Assembly: GCA_030694465.1 (NCBI GenBank)
Contig: JAUXYJ010000062.1
Location: 26,370-90,369 of the forward strand
From: Deltaproteobacteria bacterium
GTDB lineage: Bacteria; Myxococcota_A; Polyangia; Polyangiales; Ga0077539
Length of the DNA stretch: 64,000 nucleotides
Reading direction: 5' to 3'
Each line of letters starts with the position of its first letter. Positions within the stretch are counted from its first letter, which is position 1. The translations under genes were made by a program, and so were the position numbers. Positions 1 through 9,916 of the stretch are shown one piece after another. The notes under the pieces were generated by a model, which was not told where the DNA came from, searched no databases, and saw only the letters and a list, made by a program, of their open reading frames with translations.

Positions 1-2
1 TC

Positions 3-554
3 GGCGGAAACGACGATCAGCGCATCGCGGTGATCCCCGGGTCGACACCGTCGGTGGTGTTTGGCAAGCGCGTGGTGCCACCGCTGGATGACACCGCGAA
101 GTTTCGTCTCATGCGTGCGCTCTTGCTCGCGGTTCGGGGTCTCTCTGCGATGGATGCGCTCGGTGTGGCTGGCTCCGTCGAGTGCCTCTTGGCCGCCATG
201 GTCGCCGCGGATCTGCCGTTGACGGGTGGAAACGCGGCCATTGAATCGAGGCTCCGCCCTGTGGCCCGCGCGCTCTCGCGGCGCTCGCGCAAGGCGACGG
301 CCGAGCTCGCGCGTCCCATCGCTTCGTCTGCAAATCCGGCCGCCGAAGTGACACGTGGTGTGTGCGCCGCGTTCTCGACCGTGCGTCGCGCGGCGATCGC
401 AGCGACCGGAGCGCTCCCGGCCGCATTTGCAGACCTCACGCTCCATGAGCCTAGCGACGCTGTGCGCCGCGAGCTTGTGCTCTTTGCGGTGAGCGACGGT
501 CTCTCGAGCGTTGTGCGCGAAATCGGTGTGGAGCGAGGCGCGGGCGGCAACTAG
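3..554 (+). CDS. C-terminal fragment of a protein (5' end outside window), resembling the C-terminal domain of the TPR protein encoded next
   Basis: Open from the window edge (GGNDDQRIAVIPG...) to TAG at 552-554; layout similar to the C-terminus of the 642..6476 product. Confidence 0.6.
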   Translation, partial: GGNDDQRIAVIPGSTPSVVFGKRVVPPLDDTAKFRLMRALLLAVRGLSAMDALGVAGSVECLLAAMVAADLPLTGGNAAIESRLRPVARALSRRSRKATAELARPIASSANPAAEVTRGVCAAFSTVRRAAIAATGALPAAFADLTLHEPSDAVRRELVLFAVSDGLSSVVREIGVERGAGGN

Positions 555-641
555 TCCGCTGCGACGTGCACGCGCTGAACTTTTGAATTTGCGGGTGGCC
601 ATGCTGGTGCCACCGCCCAAGGTAGACAAGACGGTGAGCCG

Positions 642-3600
642 GTGACAGATCGCAAGAACCCCTTTGAGCTGACTCTCGATGACGAGCTCGATGCCCTGCT
701 TGATGGACTCGCGCCCATGGACGAGGTCCCAGCGAAGAGCGCCGAGAAGGACGCGGATGTGGCGGAGGCGACCCCCATGGAGGGCCTACCCGCCATGTCC
801 ATGGAGGCCGCAGAGGAGGTTCTCGGAGCCCCTGCGGTTGAGCCCGTGGACGCACCCGAAATCGCGGAGATCGCAGCCCCTGAGGCGAGCGTAGACCTCG
901 AGTCCGCGGCGCCGCTGGCGGCCGACGACTCGCTGTCCGCGGCAGAGGATGCCGCGATCGAGGTCAGCGACGATCTTGAGGCGCTGTCGGCGGCCGTTGT
1001 GGTCACGCCAGCAGCCTCGCCAGTGCCCGCGGCGCCGGTCGCGGCTACCGCGAGCCCTGTGGCTCCTCCGCGGCCTCCTGCGATGCCCGCGAGGCCTGCG
1101 GGCGCCTTGCCCCCGACCCTGCCTCGGCCTGGCGCGATCGGGTTGCCTGGCGCGGCACCTGCGAGACCGCTCCCGCCGATGCCACCGCGGTCCATCCCGA
1201 GACCCGCCGGGGCGAGCGCAGGGTTTCCGCGACCAGCCGGCATGGTTCCGCCACCGCCGATGCCTAGCGCAGAGCCCAGCCCTTTGGCGGACCCTTCAGC
1301 GTCGTTTTTGGACTTGGGTGATGAGCCTGTTCTTGAGGCCGCGGTAGAGACAGCCGACGACTCGGCGCTCGACGTTCTTAACCGCCCAACAGCTCCTCCG
1401 TCTGCGAATTCGCAGCAAGAACGAGCGCTCTCTCTGGGTGAATCCGAGGCCGAACTCGATCCCGAAGCGCTCGCGCGTGCGACCGAGCGTCCCGAGTCTA
1501 CTGACGACTGGGCGAGCGCCGCCCCGCCCGCGTCGTTGAGCGACTTGGCCGCGCAGGTGATGGGCGCCTCCCACGAAGAGACTCCGAGTGCAGACGATGG
1601 ACCGGACGCATCGGTTGAAGGGGACTTCGAGATCGCTGCGAGCGAAGGCGATGACGCGATCTCCCTCGAAGTCTCCGACGAACTGTCGACCACAGAGGCG
1701 AGCGCGGATGCCGTCGATGCGAATGACCAGGGCCCAGAGATCGAGCCCACGAGCGACGAACCGAGCGAGATGGAGCTGTCTTTCGATGATGCTCCGGCGC
1801 TTGAGGGCGACGACGACGGTCCCGTGTTTGAGACCGAAGATGAAGACGAGACCACCATCTCGATCGAGCAAGAAGACGAGCCCGAAGATGACCGTGGCGC
1901 GTTGCTCGCGGCGACCGTTACGTCACGTCAGCGCGATCTTGGTGATAGCAACGCGCACTACGCACGGACGGTGCGAGGTGAGGTCGAAGCGAGGTTTTCG
2001 CTGTTAGAATCCGAGGCGGCGTTGACGAAGGACCCGCGCCGGGCTGCAGAGTACTTGGCGCTCGCCGGTGAGCTCGCCGAGGGAGTGCAGGGCGACGTGC
2101 TTCGTGCACGTGAGCTCTACGAGTCGTCCCTTGCGTTCGATGCGCGCTCGACCGGTGCGCTCCGTGGCCTCCGTGGGCTGCTCGCAGAGACGCAGCCCGA
2201 TGAAGCGCTTCAGCTCGCGGACCGCGAAATGATGCTCGACGTGAGCGACGCCGAGGTCGGTGCCCTTGAGATGATTTCTGCGGAGCTCGCTTCGCGTGTT
2301 GGCCCCGAGGCGGCGCAGTCCCGATGGGAACGCGTGGCGGCCCAAGGGGGCGTAGTCGGCGCGCTCGCGAAGATGTTTGACGGTGGACTAAGGCACGATG
2401 AAGCCGCCACCGCGGCGGGCCTAGACGCTCTCTCTCACCAGTCTCAAGGGGCCCTCGCGGGCGCAGCGAGCCTCGCGCGAGCACGCCTCGCAGAGGGCAA
2501 CGCGCAGGCAGAGACCGCGCTTGTTGCTGTGCGCGAGGCGGTCAACCGTGACCCACGGGACGTGGGCTCTTGGCTGGCGATGGCGCGAATCGCGATCGGT
2601 CGAGAAGACGCAAAGCAGCTCCGTCAGGCGCTCGTTGGGCTCGCGAAGATCGCCGACGAGGGGAGCATGCAGCGATCGGCCATGGTTCTTGACCGCACCC
2701 TTGGGTCGGTGATGTCCGAGGGTGTCGAGCCGCTGATCGTCGATGAACCGGGCGTCGAAGGCTGGCTCATGGTGCACGCGCTCCGTGACGGTGGGCATGA
2801 CGACACCGCGCAAATTGCGGCATCACACAAGGCCGCTACGACTGGCGCGCAGGTCGAAGCCTGGGATGCGCTCACGTCGGGTGAGTCCGAAGGGCCCACC
2901 GCGATTGGGCGCCTGTTTGCTCTCCGTCGTGCGATCGCTGCGGGCGATCGTGGAGTGATCGCGCAGGCCGCTGCGGCGACGCTGAGTGACCCCAGCGCAG
3001 CGCCCTGGGTTGCGGCTGCGCTCGCAGCCGAAAAATCCGCCATCGCTCCACATGAAATCTCGCTCATGAAGCGCGGTGAGATCGGCACCACGGGGCGCCA
3101 ATTTTCGGCGGTCCTCGCTTCTGCTCACGGTGCAGATCAAGCTGCAAATGAGCTGACAGAGTCGCCATGGTCCGCGCTCGCTCTTGCGTTCTCGAGCGAC
3201 GACCCGCAGCAGGCCAGCGCCACGCTCACGGACGCCGCGACGAACGACCAGTGGAGCGACCACAGCCGCGCGATGATCTCGCGCTTCTCTGCGCGCTTTG
3301 ATGGCGCGCTAGAGACCATGGCCGACATGCTCCGTGCCGAGGCGGACCGAGCCCTCGCGCCCACGCAAGCGGCGACCCTGCGTTGGCTCGCGGCGACGAT
3401 GGACACTGGCGTTGCGCGCGCAGACTCTGCCGAGAGGGCGCTCTCGGCGCAGGCGGAGCTCCCCTCCGAGCTCGCGCTCGCAGAGCTCGTTGCGCTGCAT
3501 TGTCTCCGCGGTGATGCGCCGGTTGAGGCTGCAGCCGCGGCGCTCGAGGCCTCGGTGGGCTCTAGCACTGCGACGAGCGCTGAGCGCGCGTTGGCCGTTC

Positions 3601-6476
3601 GAGGCGCACTCCGACGCGGAGGCGAAGACCCCGCTTCGGCAGCAGACGCGCTGTTCTCGGTGTGGAGCGCGTCCAAAGCAGACGGCTCGATGGCCGCGTT
3701 GCTGCTACGTGCGCTTGACCCTTCCGACGTTACGCGTCGTGCGTTGGTGTTGAGCGATATGGCCGAGCGCGCGCAGTCCGCTGGGGTCGCATCGGCGCTT
3801 GGTGCCTGGGTGCAATTGGCGAGCGAATTGGCTACTGGAGGCCGGGTCGCCGAGGCCGCACAGGCCGTCGCGCGCGCGCGACAATTTGCCATCGATGACC
3901 CGAGCTTGCTGCGTTGGGAAGAGTCACTCTGGCTCCGCGCAGGGATGTACGAATCGGTCGCAGAACGCGCGTTTGATGCGCTCAAGAGCGCCGAGACAGA
4001 CATGGCGCGGGCACAAGCGTACGACGCGTTGGCCGAGCTCGACAGCACGTTTAGACACGACGTCGCGAGCGCCGTGCTGACCTACCAAGCGATCCTTGAG
4101 ATTGTCCCTGGTCATGCGACCTCGCTTCGCGTTCTTGAGCGGTATTTCGTTGAGCAAGGTCGCGCCGAGGAGCTCTTGGCCATCTACGACAAGCTCATCG
4201 GAACGCTCCAAGACCCTGACGCTGTGGCCTCCCTCGCGCACACCGCTGCGCGACTCGCGATGCAGCAAGCAGAGGGCGACGTCGCCGCAGGTGCCCCGTA
4301 CGTTCGCAAAGCGTTTGAGCGTGGCGCTTACGACGACCGGTTGCTCGCGGCCCTCGAAGCCGAAGCACGTCGCTCGGGTGGACTCGAAGAGTTTGTCACC
4401 GTGTTGGCTCTCAGGGCCGAACGTGCAGAAGACCCTGCAGAGAAAGCGCTCCATCACACGCGGCGCGCCGAGGCTCTGTTGCTTTTGGGTCGCCGTGACG
4501 ACGCTCTCGCTGCGACGCTCGCCGCCCTTGAGTCGCACCCTACGATGGCGAGTGGGTTGCGTCTCTACGCGCAAATTCGCACGCTCGATGGCGCGCACGA
4601 AGACGCCGCTTCTGCCCTCGAGCAGTACGCCAACGCGGTCGACGGGAGCGAGCTCGCCACCATCGCTCGGATTGACGCGGCGACCCTCTGGCAAGACCAG
4701 CTCGGCAACGCCGAACGGGCGCGCGCTGTGCTCGATCGAGTGCTCGAAGAAGATCCCGCTCATCCGGTGGCTTTTCCGCGCATGTTGGACGCCCTCGCAT
4801 CCCTCGGAGACCGCGTCGCAGAGCGCCAGCGGATCGAAGCGCGGCTCTCGCGTGGTGCCGAAAAAGACGAATCGCTCCGCCTGCGACTACGCGTCGCGAG
4901 CATCGCAGAGGACGAAGGCGACAACGCCGGTGCGCGGCAACAATTGCGGCAAATTCTGACGCTGGACGAGGGCCACGCAGACGCGCTGCGCACGCTCGTG
5001 AGGCTCTCACGCGTGGCCGAAGACTGGCCCGCCGTGGCCGACGCGACCATCCGGCTCGCGCGCGTTTCGAGCGACGCGTCCGAGCGCACCGAGCTGCTCT
5101 TCGCGTTGGGCGAGGCTTTTGACGGCCCACTGCAGAGCCCACAGAAGGCCGAGACGGCGTTTAAGCGTGTGCAGCAGATGTCGCCCGAGGACATCCGTCC
5201 TGTGCGCAAATTGGCTGACCTCTACGCGCGCACGGGTCAGGGCGACAACGAAGCCGCGATGCTCGAGGTGCTCGTCTCGCGCGCCGGGTCCGAGAGCGAG
5301 TCTCGTGCGCTTCGAATTCGCCTTGCGGCGGTGCTCTCCGAGCGCCTAGACCGCGGAGCGCAAGCAGAGTCTGTACTGCGCGCGGCGCTCGAGATCGACC
5401 CGACCAACTTGGACACGCTGCGCGCGTTTGCGCGGCTGTACATGCGCATGCAGCGGCCCGATGCGCTAGCGGATTTGCTCGATTCTGCAGCAGCAGGTCT
5501 GCGCGGTGCGCTCGTCGCAGATCTTCAAGACGTCGCTTCGTTTGAGGTGCTCGCGGACGTGCTCAAGCTCCGCGGTCACGCCGACGGCGCCCGCGTTGTC
5601 GCTGCGATTGGCAACGCCATTGGCCTTCAATCCGAGCGGCTCAAGGCGACCTGGGCGCAGCCCACCCTTCAGGGTGCGGGTGTCAACGCGATCAGCCATG
5701 AAGCGCTCGAGCTCTTGGCTCCGCCTTCGATCAGCCCTGCGCATCGAGAGCTCCTGCGCTTGGGCGCTGAGGTCTTAGAGCGCCTGCAGCCGTTTGAGCC
5801 TGGCGCCATGCGAGCCGAGAAGCTCGGCGCTCGACCCCACCCCTTGCGTGCCCACATTGATCTCTGGGCAAAGCGCTATGGTATTGAAAACATTGAGATT
5901 TATCTGGGTCCTCCGCAGCCCATCGGCGTGCTCCCGATCGGCCGCAACCCCGCCGCGGTGATGGTCGGAGTCGATCTCACCGACACGCCCGCGGCGCGCT
6001 TTGCGGTCGCCCGCGCGATGACCATCGTCGCGATGTCTCTCTCGCTTTTTGTGCGGTTGCCACCCCTGAAGGTCACGCTCTTGATGGCCGCGATGGGACG
6101 GCAGTTTGACCCGATGTTCATGATCGATGGCGTTGACATGTCGCAGGTCGATGATTTGGCCAGGAGAATCACACGCGTTCTGCAGCGACCGGTGCACGCT
6201 GAGATGCAACCCCACGCGATCTCGGTGTTCGAGCGCCGCGCGATCGATGGAGACACCTTGCGCAACGGGACTCTTGAACTTGCCGCGCGTATGGCGGTCT
6301 TGGCTGGCGGTGATTTCGAGGCCGCCGTGGCAGGCCTCGCCGTCGAGGGATCTACGCTCACCGAGCAGCTTCGCAGCGCGACCGACGTGGGCAAGATCGT
6401 CCGGGTCGCCCTCTCGGATCGCTTCCTTGAGGCGCGTCGCATGGGTGGTGCAGACAGGGCGCCGAGCGGCTCGTGA
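642..6476 (+). CDS. Very large tetratricopeptide-repeat protein with acidic/Pro-Ala-rich disordered N-terminus (1944 aa)
   Basis: Single ORF; N-terminal ~450 aa low complexity (PVAPPRPPAMPARPAG), then many TPR-like helical repeats. Confidence 0.8.
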   Translation: MTDRKNPFELTLDDELDALLDGLAPMDEVPAKSAEKDADVAEATPMEGLPAMSMEAAEEVLGAPAVEPVDAPEIAEIAAPEASVDLESAAPLAADDSLSAAEDAAIEVSDDLEALSAAVVVTPAASPVPAAPVAATASPVAPPRPPAMPARPAGALPPTLPRPGAIGLPGAAPARPLPPMPPRSIPRPAGASAGFPRPAGMVPPPPMPSAEPSPLADPSASFLDLGDEPVLEAAVETADDSALDVLNRPTAPPSANSQQERALSLGESEAELDPEALARATERPESTDDWASAAPPASLSDLAAQVMGASHEETPSADDGPDASVEGDFEIAASEGDDAISLEVSDELSTTEASADAVDANDQGPEIEPTSDEPSEMELSFDDAPALEGDDDGPVFETEDEDETTISIEQEDEPEDDRGALLAATVTSRQRDLGDSNAHYARTVRGEVEARFSLLESEAALTKDPRRAAEYLALAGELAEGVQGDVLRARELYESSLAFDARSTGALRGLRGLLAETQPDEALQLADREMMLDVSDAEVGALEMISAELASRVGPEAAQSRWERVAAQGGVVGALAKMFDGGLRHDEAATAAGLDALSHQSQGALAGAASLARARLAEGNAQAETALVAVREAVNRDPRDVGSWLAMARIAIGREDAKQLRQALVGLAKIADEGSMQRSAMVLDRTLGSVMSEGVEPLIVDEPGVEGWLMVHALRDGGHDDTAQIAASHKAATTGAQVEAWDALTSGESEGPTAIGRLFALRRAIAAGDRGVIAQAAAATLSDPSAAPWVAAALAAEKSAIAPHEISLMKRGEIGTTGRQFSAVLASAHGADQAANELTESPWSALALAFSSDDPQQASATLTDAATNDQWSDHSRAMISRFSARFDGALETMADMLRAEADRALAPTQAATLRWLAATMDTGVARADSAERALSAQAELPSELALAELVALHCLRGDAPVEAAAAALEASVGSSTATSAERALAVRGALRRGGEDPASAADALFSVWSASKADGSMAALLLRALDPSDVTRRALVLSDMAERAQSAGVASALGAWVQLASELATGGRVAEAAQAVARARQFAIDDPSLLRWEESLWLRAGMYESVAERAFDALKSAETDMARAQAYDALAELDSTFRHDVASAVLTYQAILEIVPGHATSLRVLERYFVEQGRAEELLAIYDKLIGTLQDPDAVASLAHTAARLAMQQAEGDVAAGAPYVRKAFERGAYDDRLLAALEAEARRSGGLEEFVTVLALRAERAEDPAEKALHHTRRAEALLLLGRRDDALAATLAALESHPTMASGLRLYAQIRTLDGAHEDAASALEQYANAVDGSELATIARIDAATLWQDQLGNAERARAVLDRVLEEDPAHPVAFPRMLDALASLGDRVAERQRIEARLSRGAEKDESLRLRLRVASIAEDEGDNAGARQQLRQILTLDEGHADALRTLVRLSRVAEDWPAVADATIRLARVSSDASERTELLFALGEAFDGPLQSPQKAETAFKRVQQMSPEDIRPVRKLADLYARTGQGDNEAAMLEVLVSRAGSESESRALRIRLAAVLSERLDRGAQAESVLRAALEIDPTNLDTLRAFARLYMRMQRPDALADLLDSAAAGLRGALVADLQDVASFEVLADVLKLRGHADGARVVAAIGNAIGLQSERLKATWAQPTLQGAGVNAISHEALELLAPPSISPAHRELLRLGAEVLERLQPFEPGAMRAEKLGARPHPLRAHIDLWAKRYGIENIEIYLGPPQPIGVLPIGRNPAAVMVGVDLTDTPAARFAVARAMTIVAMSLSLFVRLPPLKVTLLMAAMGRQFDPMFMIDGVDMSQVDDLARRITRVLQRPVHAEMQPHAISVFERRAIDGDTLRNGTLELAARMAVLAGGDFEAAVAGLAVEGSTLTEQLRSATDVGKIVRVALSDRFLEARRMGGADRAPSGS

Positions 6477-7603
6477 GACAAGCAGCGCGACGGGGCGCTG
6501 CGAGCGTGTGGTTGCTCGCGCTCTGGGTGGGTTTGCCTGCGCGCGCGCAAGACCTCCCAGACCTGCAGCTTCGTCGCGAAGACCAGTTCGCCGCAGACGC
6601 GCAGCACACTGGACGCAGCGCGCTTAGGGGGCCACGCACGGCGCCGTCGATCCGCTGGCGTGTCCGCGCACGTCGGCGCGTGTTTGCGTCCCCGATGGTG
6701 GACCCCGACGGGTATGTGGTCTTCGCGGGCATCGATGGGCGCGTGCGTGCCGTGGACCTCGAAGGCGTCGTTCGCTGGAGTTTTGCTGCGCCATCGTATG
6801 TGTTTGCGACCCCAGCGCGGGTGAGCACGGGGATCATCGCGGGGTACAACGGCGGCGCGTTTGTCGCGCTCAATGGGCGCGGGCACGTGCAGTGGCGGCA
6901 CGCGGTCGCAGACGACGCAGACTGCAGCCCCACGGTGGGCCGAGACGACGCGCTCTATCTCGCCGCGCGTGGTGTGTCCGCGGTCCATGGGCGCACGGGC
7001 GAGGCGCGTTGGCGCTGGGAGGGCCCGCGGGTGCTCGGAAGCGTAGCACTTTCGCCTGATGAATCCCAGGTGATTGTGATCCCAGTAGACCACATCTTGC
7101 GGTGGCTTGATGCGCGCAACGGGCGAGAGCTGCGCCGCGTGCTCGTGCCCTCGTTGGTCGAGAGCGCGCCCCTGGTGCTCGACGATGGCGTGGTTGTGGT
7201 TGGCAGCGAAGATGGCCATGTGCGGGCGTATCGACCCGACGCGACCCTCTTGTGGGACCACGCGCTGAGCGCTCCGGTGCGCAGCACGCCCACGTTTGCG
7301 CGAGATCGCAGCGTGGTGGTCGGCGGCGATGATCTTCACGTCCGGGCTCTCGACCCCGCGACCGGCAACGAGCGATGGAGCGTACGTACGGGCGGATTTG
7401 TCCGCGCGGCGGCCACGATCGATCGCGACGGTTGGATCTATGTCGGCTCCGAAGACGACCGGTTGTACGCGATCGGTCCCGACGGAGCGCTGCGCTGGAG
7501 CCTCACGATGAGCGCAGACCTCGATGATCGCGCGCTGATTGTGCAGGACGGTGTGATGGCTGTGGGGACCGACGATGGGGCGCTGTACCTCTTGCGTGAG
7601 TGA
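6473..7603 (+). CDS. PQQ-like beta-propeller repeat (BamB-like) secreted protein
   Basis: Signal-like N-terminus; repeats such as DPDGYVVFAGIDGRVRAVDLEGVVRW and DRDGWIYVGSEDDRLYAIGPDGALRW. Confidence 0.75.
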   Translation: MRQAARRGAASVWLLALWVGLPARAQDLPDLQLRREDQFAADAQHTGRSALRGPRTAPSIRWRVRARRRVFASPMVDPDGYVVFAGIDGRVRAVDLEGVVRWSFAAPSYVFATPARVSTGIIAGYNGGAFVALNGRGHVQWRHAVADDADCSPTVGRDDALYLAARGVSAVHGRTGEARWRWEGPRVLGSVALSPDESQVIVIPVDHILRWLDARNGRELRRVLVPSLVESAPLVLDDGVVVVGSEDGHVRAYRPDATLLWDHALSAPVRSTPTFARDRSVVVGGDDLHVRALDPATGNERWSVRTGGFVRAAATIDRDGWIYVGSEDDRLYAIGPDGALRWSLTMSADLDDRALIVQDGVMAVGTDDGALYLLRE

Positions 7604-7654
7604 GTAAGAGCGCGCGCGAATTACGGTGTTACAACGGGTGCGGATACGCACACC

Positions 7655-9916
7655 ATGAGCAGTACACTCCCCGATGACGCCGTGATTCTCGCCGCGTTCG
7701 ATGACGAATCGCGCAAAGCACTCTTGAGCTCCGAAGTGCTCGAGAAGCTTGGGCTCCCAACGTTTCAACGAAAGCTCTTAGAGCAAGCGCTCGACGCCCT
7801 CGCGATGCGCGAATTGCTGAGCAAAACCAGCGCAGGACGCTATCGCCTGCCCAAGCGCCGCGCTGCCTCAAGCACGCTCGTGGGCTACTACAACCACAAC
7901 CCGCGCGGCTTCGGCTTTGTGGTCCCCGAAGACGGCAGCGAAGACATCTTTGTGTCTGCCACCAGCATCGCGGGCGCGATGCACAGCGATCGCGTCGCGG
8001 TGCGGGTCATCGCCGGTGAGCGAGGCCGCGAAGGGCTCGTCCAAGAGATCGTACAGCGGCGCTCGGCGAAGATCCCGGGCACTTTGGTCCTCCGCGGTGA
8101 GGCCGCGTTTGTAGACTGCGACGACCCCAGGGTGCGAGGCCCGATTATTGTAGAGCGCCACCGAGATGCACGCGATGGCGACGCGGTTCTGTGCAGAATT
8201 ACACGGTTTCCTGAGCACAGCGGCGAGCTCCCCGTGGGCGAAGTCCAGGGCTCACTCGGCCGCCCGGGGCAGCTCGACGTCGAGGTGCTCAAGTCCATCG
8301 CGCGCGAGGGCGTCGAAGAAGAATTCAACGAAGACGCTCGCGCCGAAGCCGCGGCGTTGCCCAAACGCATCAGCGCCGAAGACGCCGAGGGCCGCGAAGA
8401 CCTCCGACACATTCGCTTGATCACGATTGACCCCGATGACGCCCGCGACCACGACGACGCGGTGTTTGTGCGGCGAACCGACGACGGTGGCTACCTCGCG
8501 CTCATCGCCGTCGCCGATGTCTCGCACTACGTGCAGCCCGGGACCGCGCTGGACCGTGACGCGCGCGCTCGGGGCACGAGCATTTATCTTCCCGATCGCG
8601 CCATCCCGATGTTGCCGCGCGAGCTGTCGTCCAACCTCGCGTCGCTCCTTGAGGGCGAAGACCGCTTGACCCTCGCCGTCGAGGTCCATGTCACCGCGGA
8701 CGGCCGTATCGGTCGGAGCCGTACCATCGAGGGCGTGATGCGCTCGCACGCGCGGCTGACCTACTCGAACGTCGCTCACACGCTCGGCTGGTCCGACGTC
8801 CCTGCGCCCTCGGCGCGCGCCGAAGAGCTCCGCGAAGACCTCGAAATCGCCGCGGAATTGTCCTCGCTCTTGAAGTCGCGGCGGATGCGCCGGGGCTCGC
8901 TTGAGCTCGATGTGCCCGAGGGCCGCGTGAAGTTTGGCCCCGACCTCAAGACCCCCATCGACATCGTGCAGTCACGGCGCGATCCAGGGCTCAAGAGGGC
9001 CTACTCGCTTGTCGAAGAGCTTATGTTGTTGGGCAACGAAGTCGTCGCGTCGATCTGCGTGGCGCGTGAGCTCCCGACGGTCTACCGCGTCCACGGCGAG
9101 CCCAAAGAAGAAGGGCTCTTGCGGTTCACCGCAGGCGCCCGCGCGCTGGGCCATGACCTCGACCCGCAAGACACCAAGAGCCCCAAGAAGCTCAACAAGT
9201 TCTTGCGCAAAGTGGCCAAGTCACCGGGCGTCGATGTGCTGCAGGTGCTCTTGCTGCGGGCCATGCAGCAGGCAAGCTATAGTGTTGATAACATTGGTCA
9301 TTTTGGGCTCGCGAGCGAAGCGTATTTGCACTTTACTTCGCCCATCCGGCGCTACCCCGACATCTTGGTCCATCGCGTGATTCGGCAGATGGCGCGACGA
9401 GAGCGAATCCGCAAAGACCCCGAGGCGATCGCCATGTTACGCGCAGACTCGATTCACTCTTCGCGCATGGAGCGCAGGGCCATGGACGTCGAGCGTGACG
9501 TGATGGACTTGCACCGCTGCGTCGTGGCGCAGGGACACATCGGCGAGACCTTCACGGCGATGATCACCGCGGTCAACGGCAGCGGCGCGTTTGTGCGCAT
9601 TGACGAGCCCTATCTCACGGCGCTCTTGCGCGGCTCGAGTCTGCACGAGACCGAGTGGGAGGTAGACACTTTTGGGCTCTCGGTGCGCGGTCGAAAGACA
9701 GGGCTCACGCTGCGCGTCGGGGACCGTCTGCAGGTCGAAATCGAAGACGTCTCGCTCGCACGAAAGAGCGTGTTTGTGCGGCTTGCCATCGCGACGCTCG
9801 AGGCCCTGCGCGTTGAGTCTCGCAAGCGCGAAAAGCGCAGCAAGCCCGCGGCGATCGACAAGCGCGTGGGAGCTAAGCGCAAGCGAGACAAGGCACCGCG
9901 CGGAGGCCGCTCGTGA
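7655..9916 (+). CDS. rnr: Ribonuclease R / RNase II family exoribonuclease
   Basis: RNB motifs RLITIDPDDARDHDDAVFV, GTSIYLPDRAIPMLPRELSSNLASL, HFTSPIRRYPDILVHR; C-terminal S1 domain and basic tail. Confidence 0.92.
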   Translation: MSSTLPDDAVILAAFDDESRKALLSSEVLEKLGLPTFQRKLLEQALDALAMRELLSKTSAGRYRLPKRRAASSTLVGYYNHNPRGFGFVVPEDGSEDIFVSATSIAGAMHSDRVAVRVIAGERGREGLVQEIVQRRSAKIPGTLVLRGEAAFVDCDDPRVRGPIIVERHRDARDGDAVLCRITRFPEHSGELPVGEVQGSLGRPGQLDVEVLKSIAREGVEEEFNEDARAEAAALPKRISAEDAEGREDLRHIRLITIDPDDARDHDDAVFVRRTDDGGYLALIAVADVSHYVQPGTALDRDARARGTSIYLPDRAIPMLPRELSSNLASLLEGEDRLTLAVEVHVTADGRIGRSRTIEGVMRSHARLTYSNVAHTLGWSDVPAPSARAEELREDLEIAAELSSLLKSRRMRRGSLELDVPEGRVKFGPDLKTPIDIVQSRRDPGLKRAYSLVEELMLLGNEVVASICVARELPTVYRVHGEPKEEGLLRFTAGARALGHDLDPQDTKSPKKLNKFLRKVAKSPGVDVLQVLLLRAMQQASYSVDNIGHFGLASEAYLHFTSPIRRYPDILVHRVIRQMARRERIRKDPEAIAMLRADSIHSSRMERRAMDVERDVMDLHRCVVAQGHIGETFTAMITAVNGSGAFVRIDEPYLTALLRGSSLHETEWEVDTFGLSVRGRKTGLTLRVGDRLQVEIEDVSLARKSVFVRLAIATLEALRVESRKREKRSKPAAIDKRVGAKRKRDKAPRGGRS

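Noticed and set aside
4275-4286. GGCGACGTCGCC copies inside coding sequence (also near 40400)
   Set aside because: Only the 12-bp core, expected from Gly/Asp/Val/Ala codons at high GC; not counted in the palindrome family.
5900-7768. 622-aa minus-strand ORF
   Set aside because: Spans the junction of the TPR and beta-propeller genes on the opposite strand; GC-driven.
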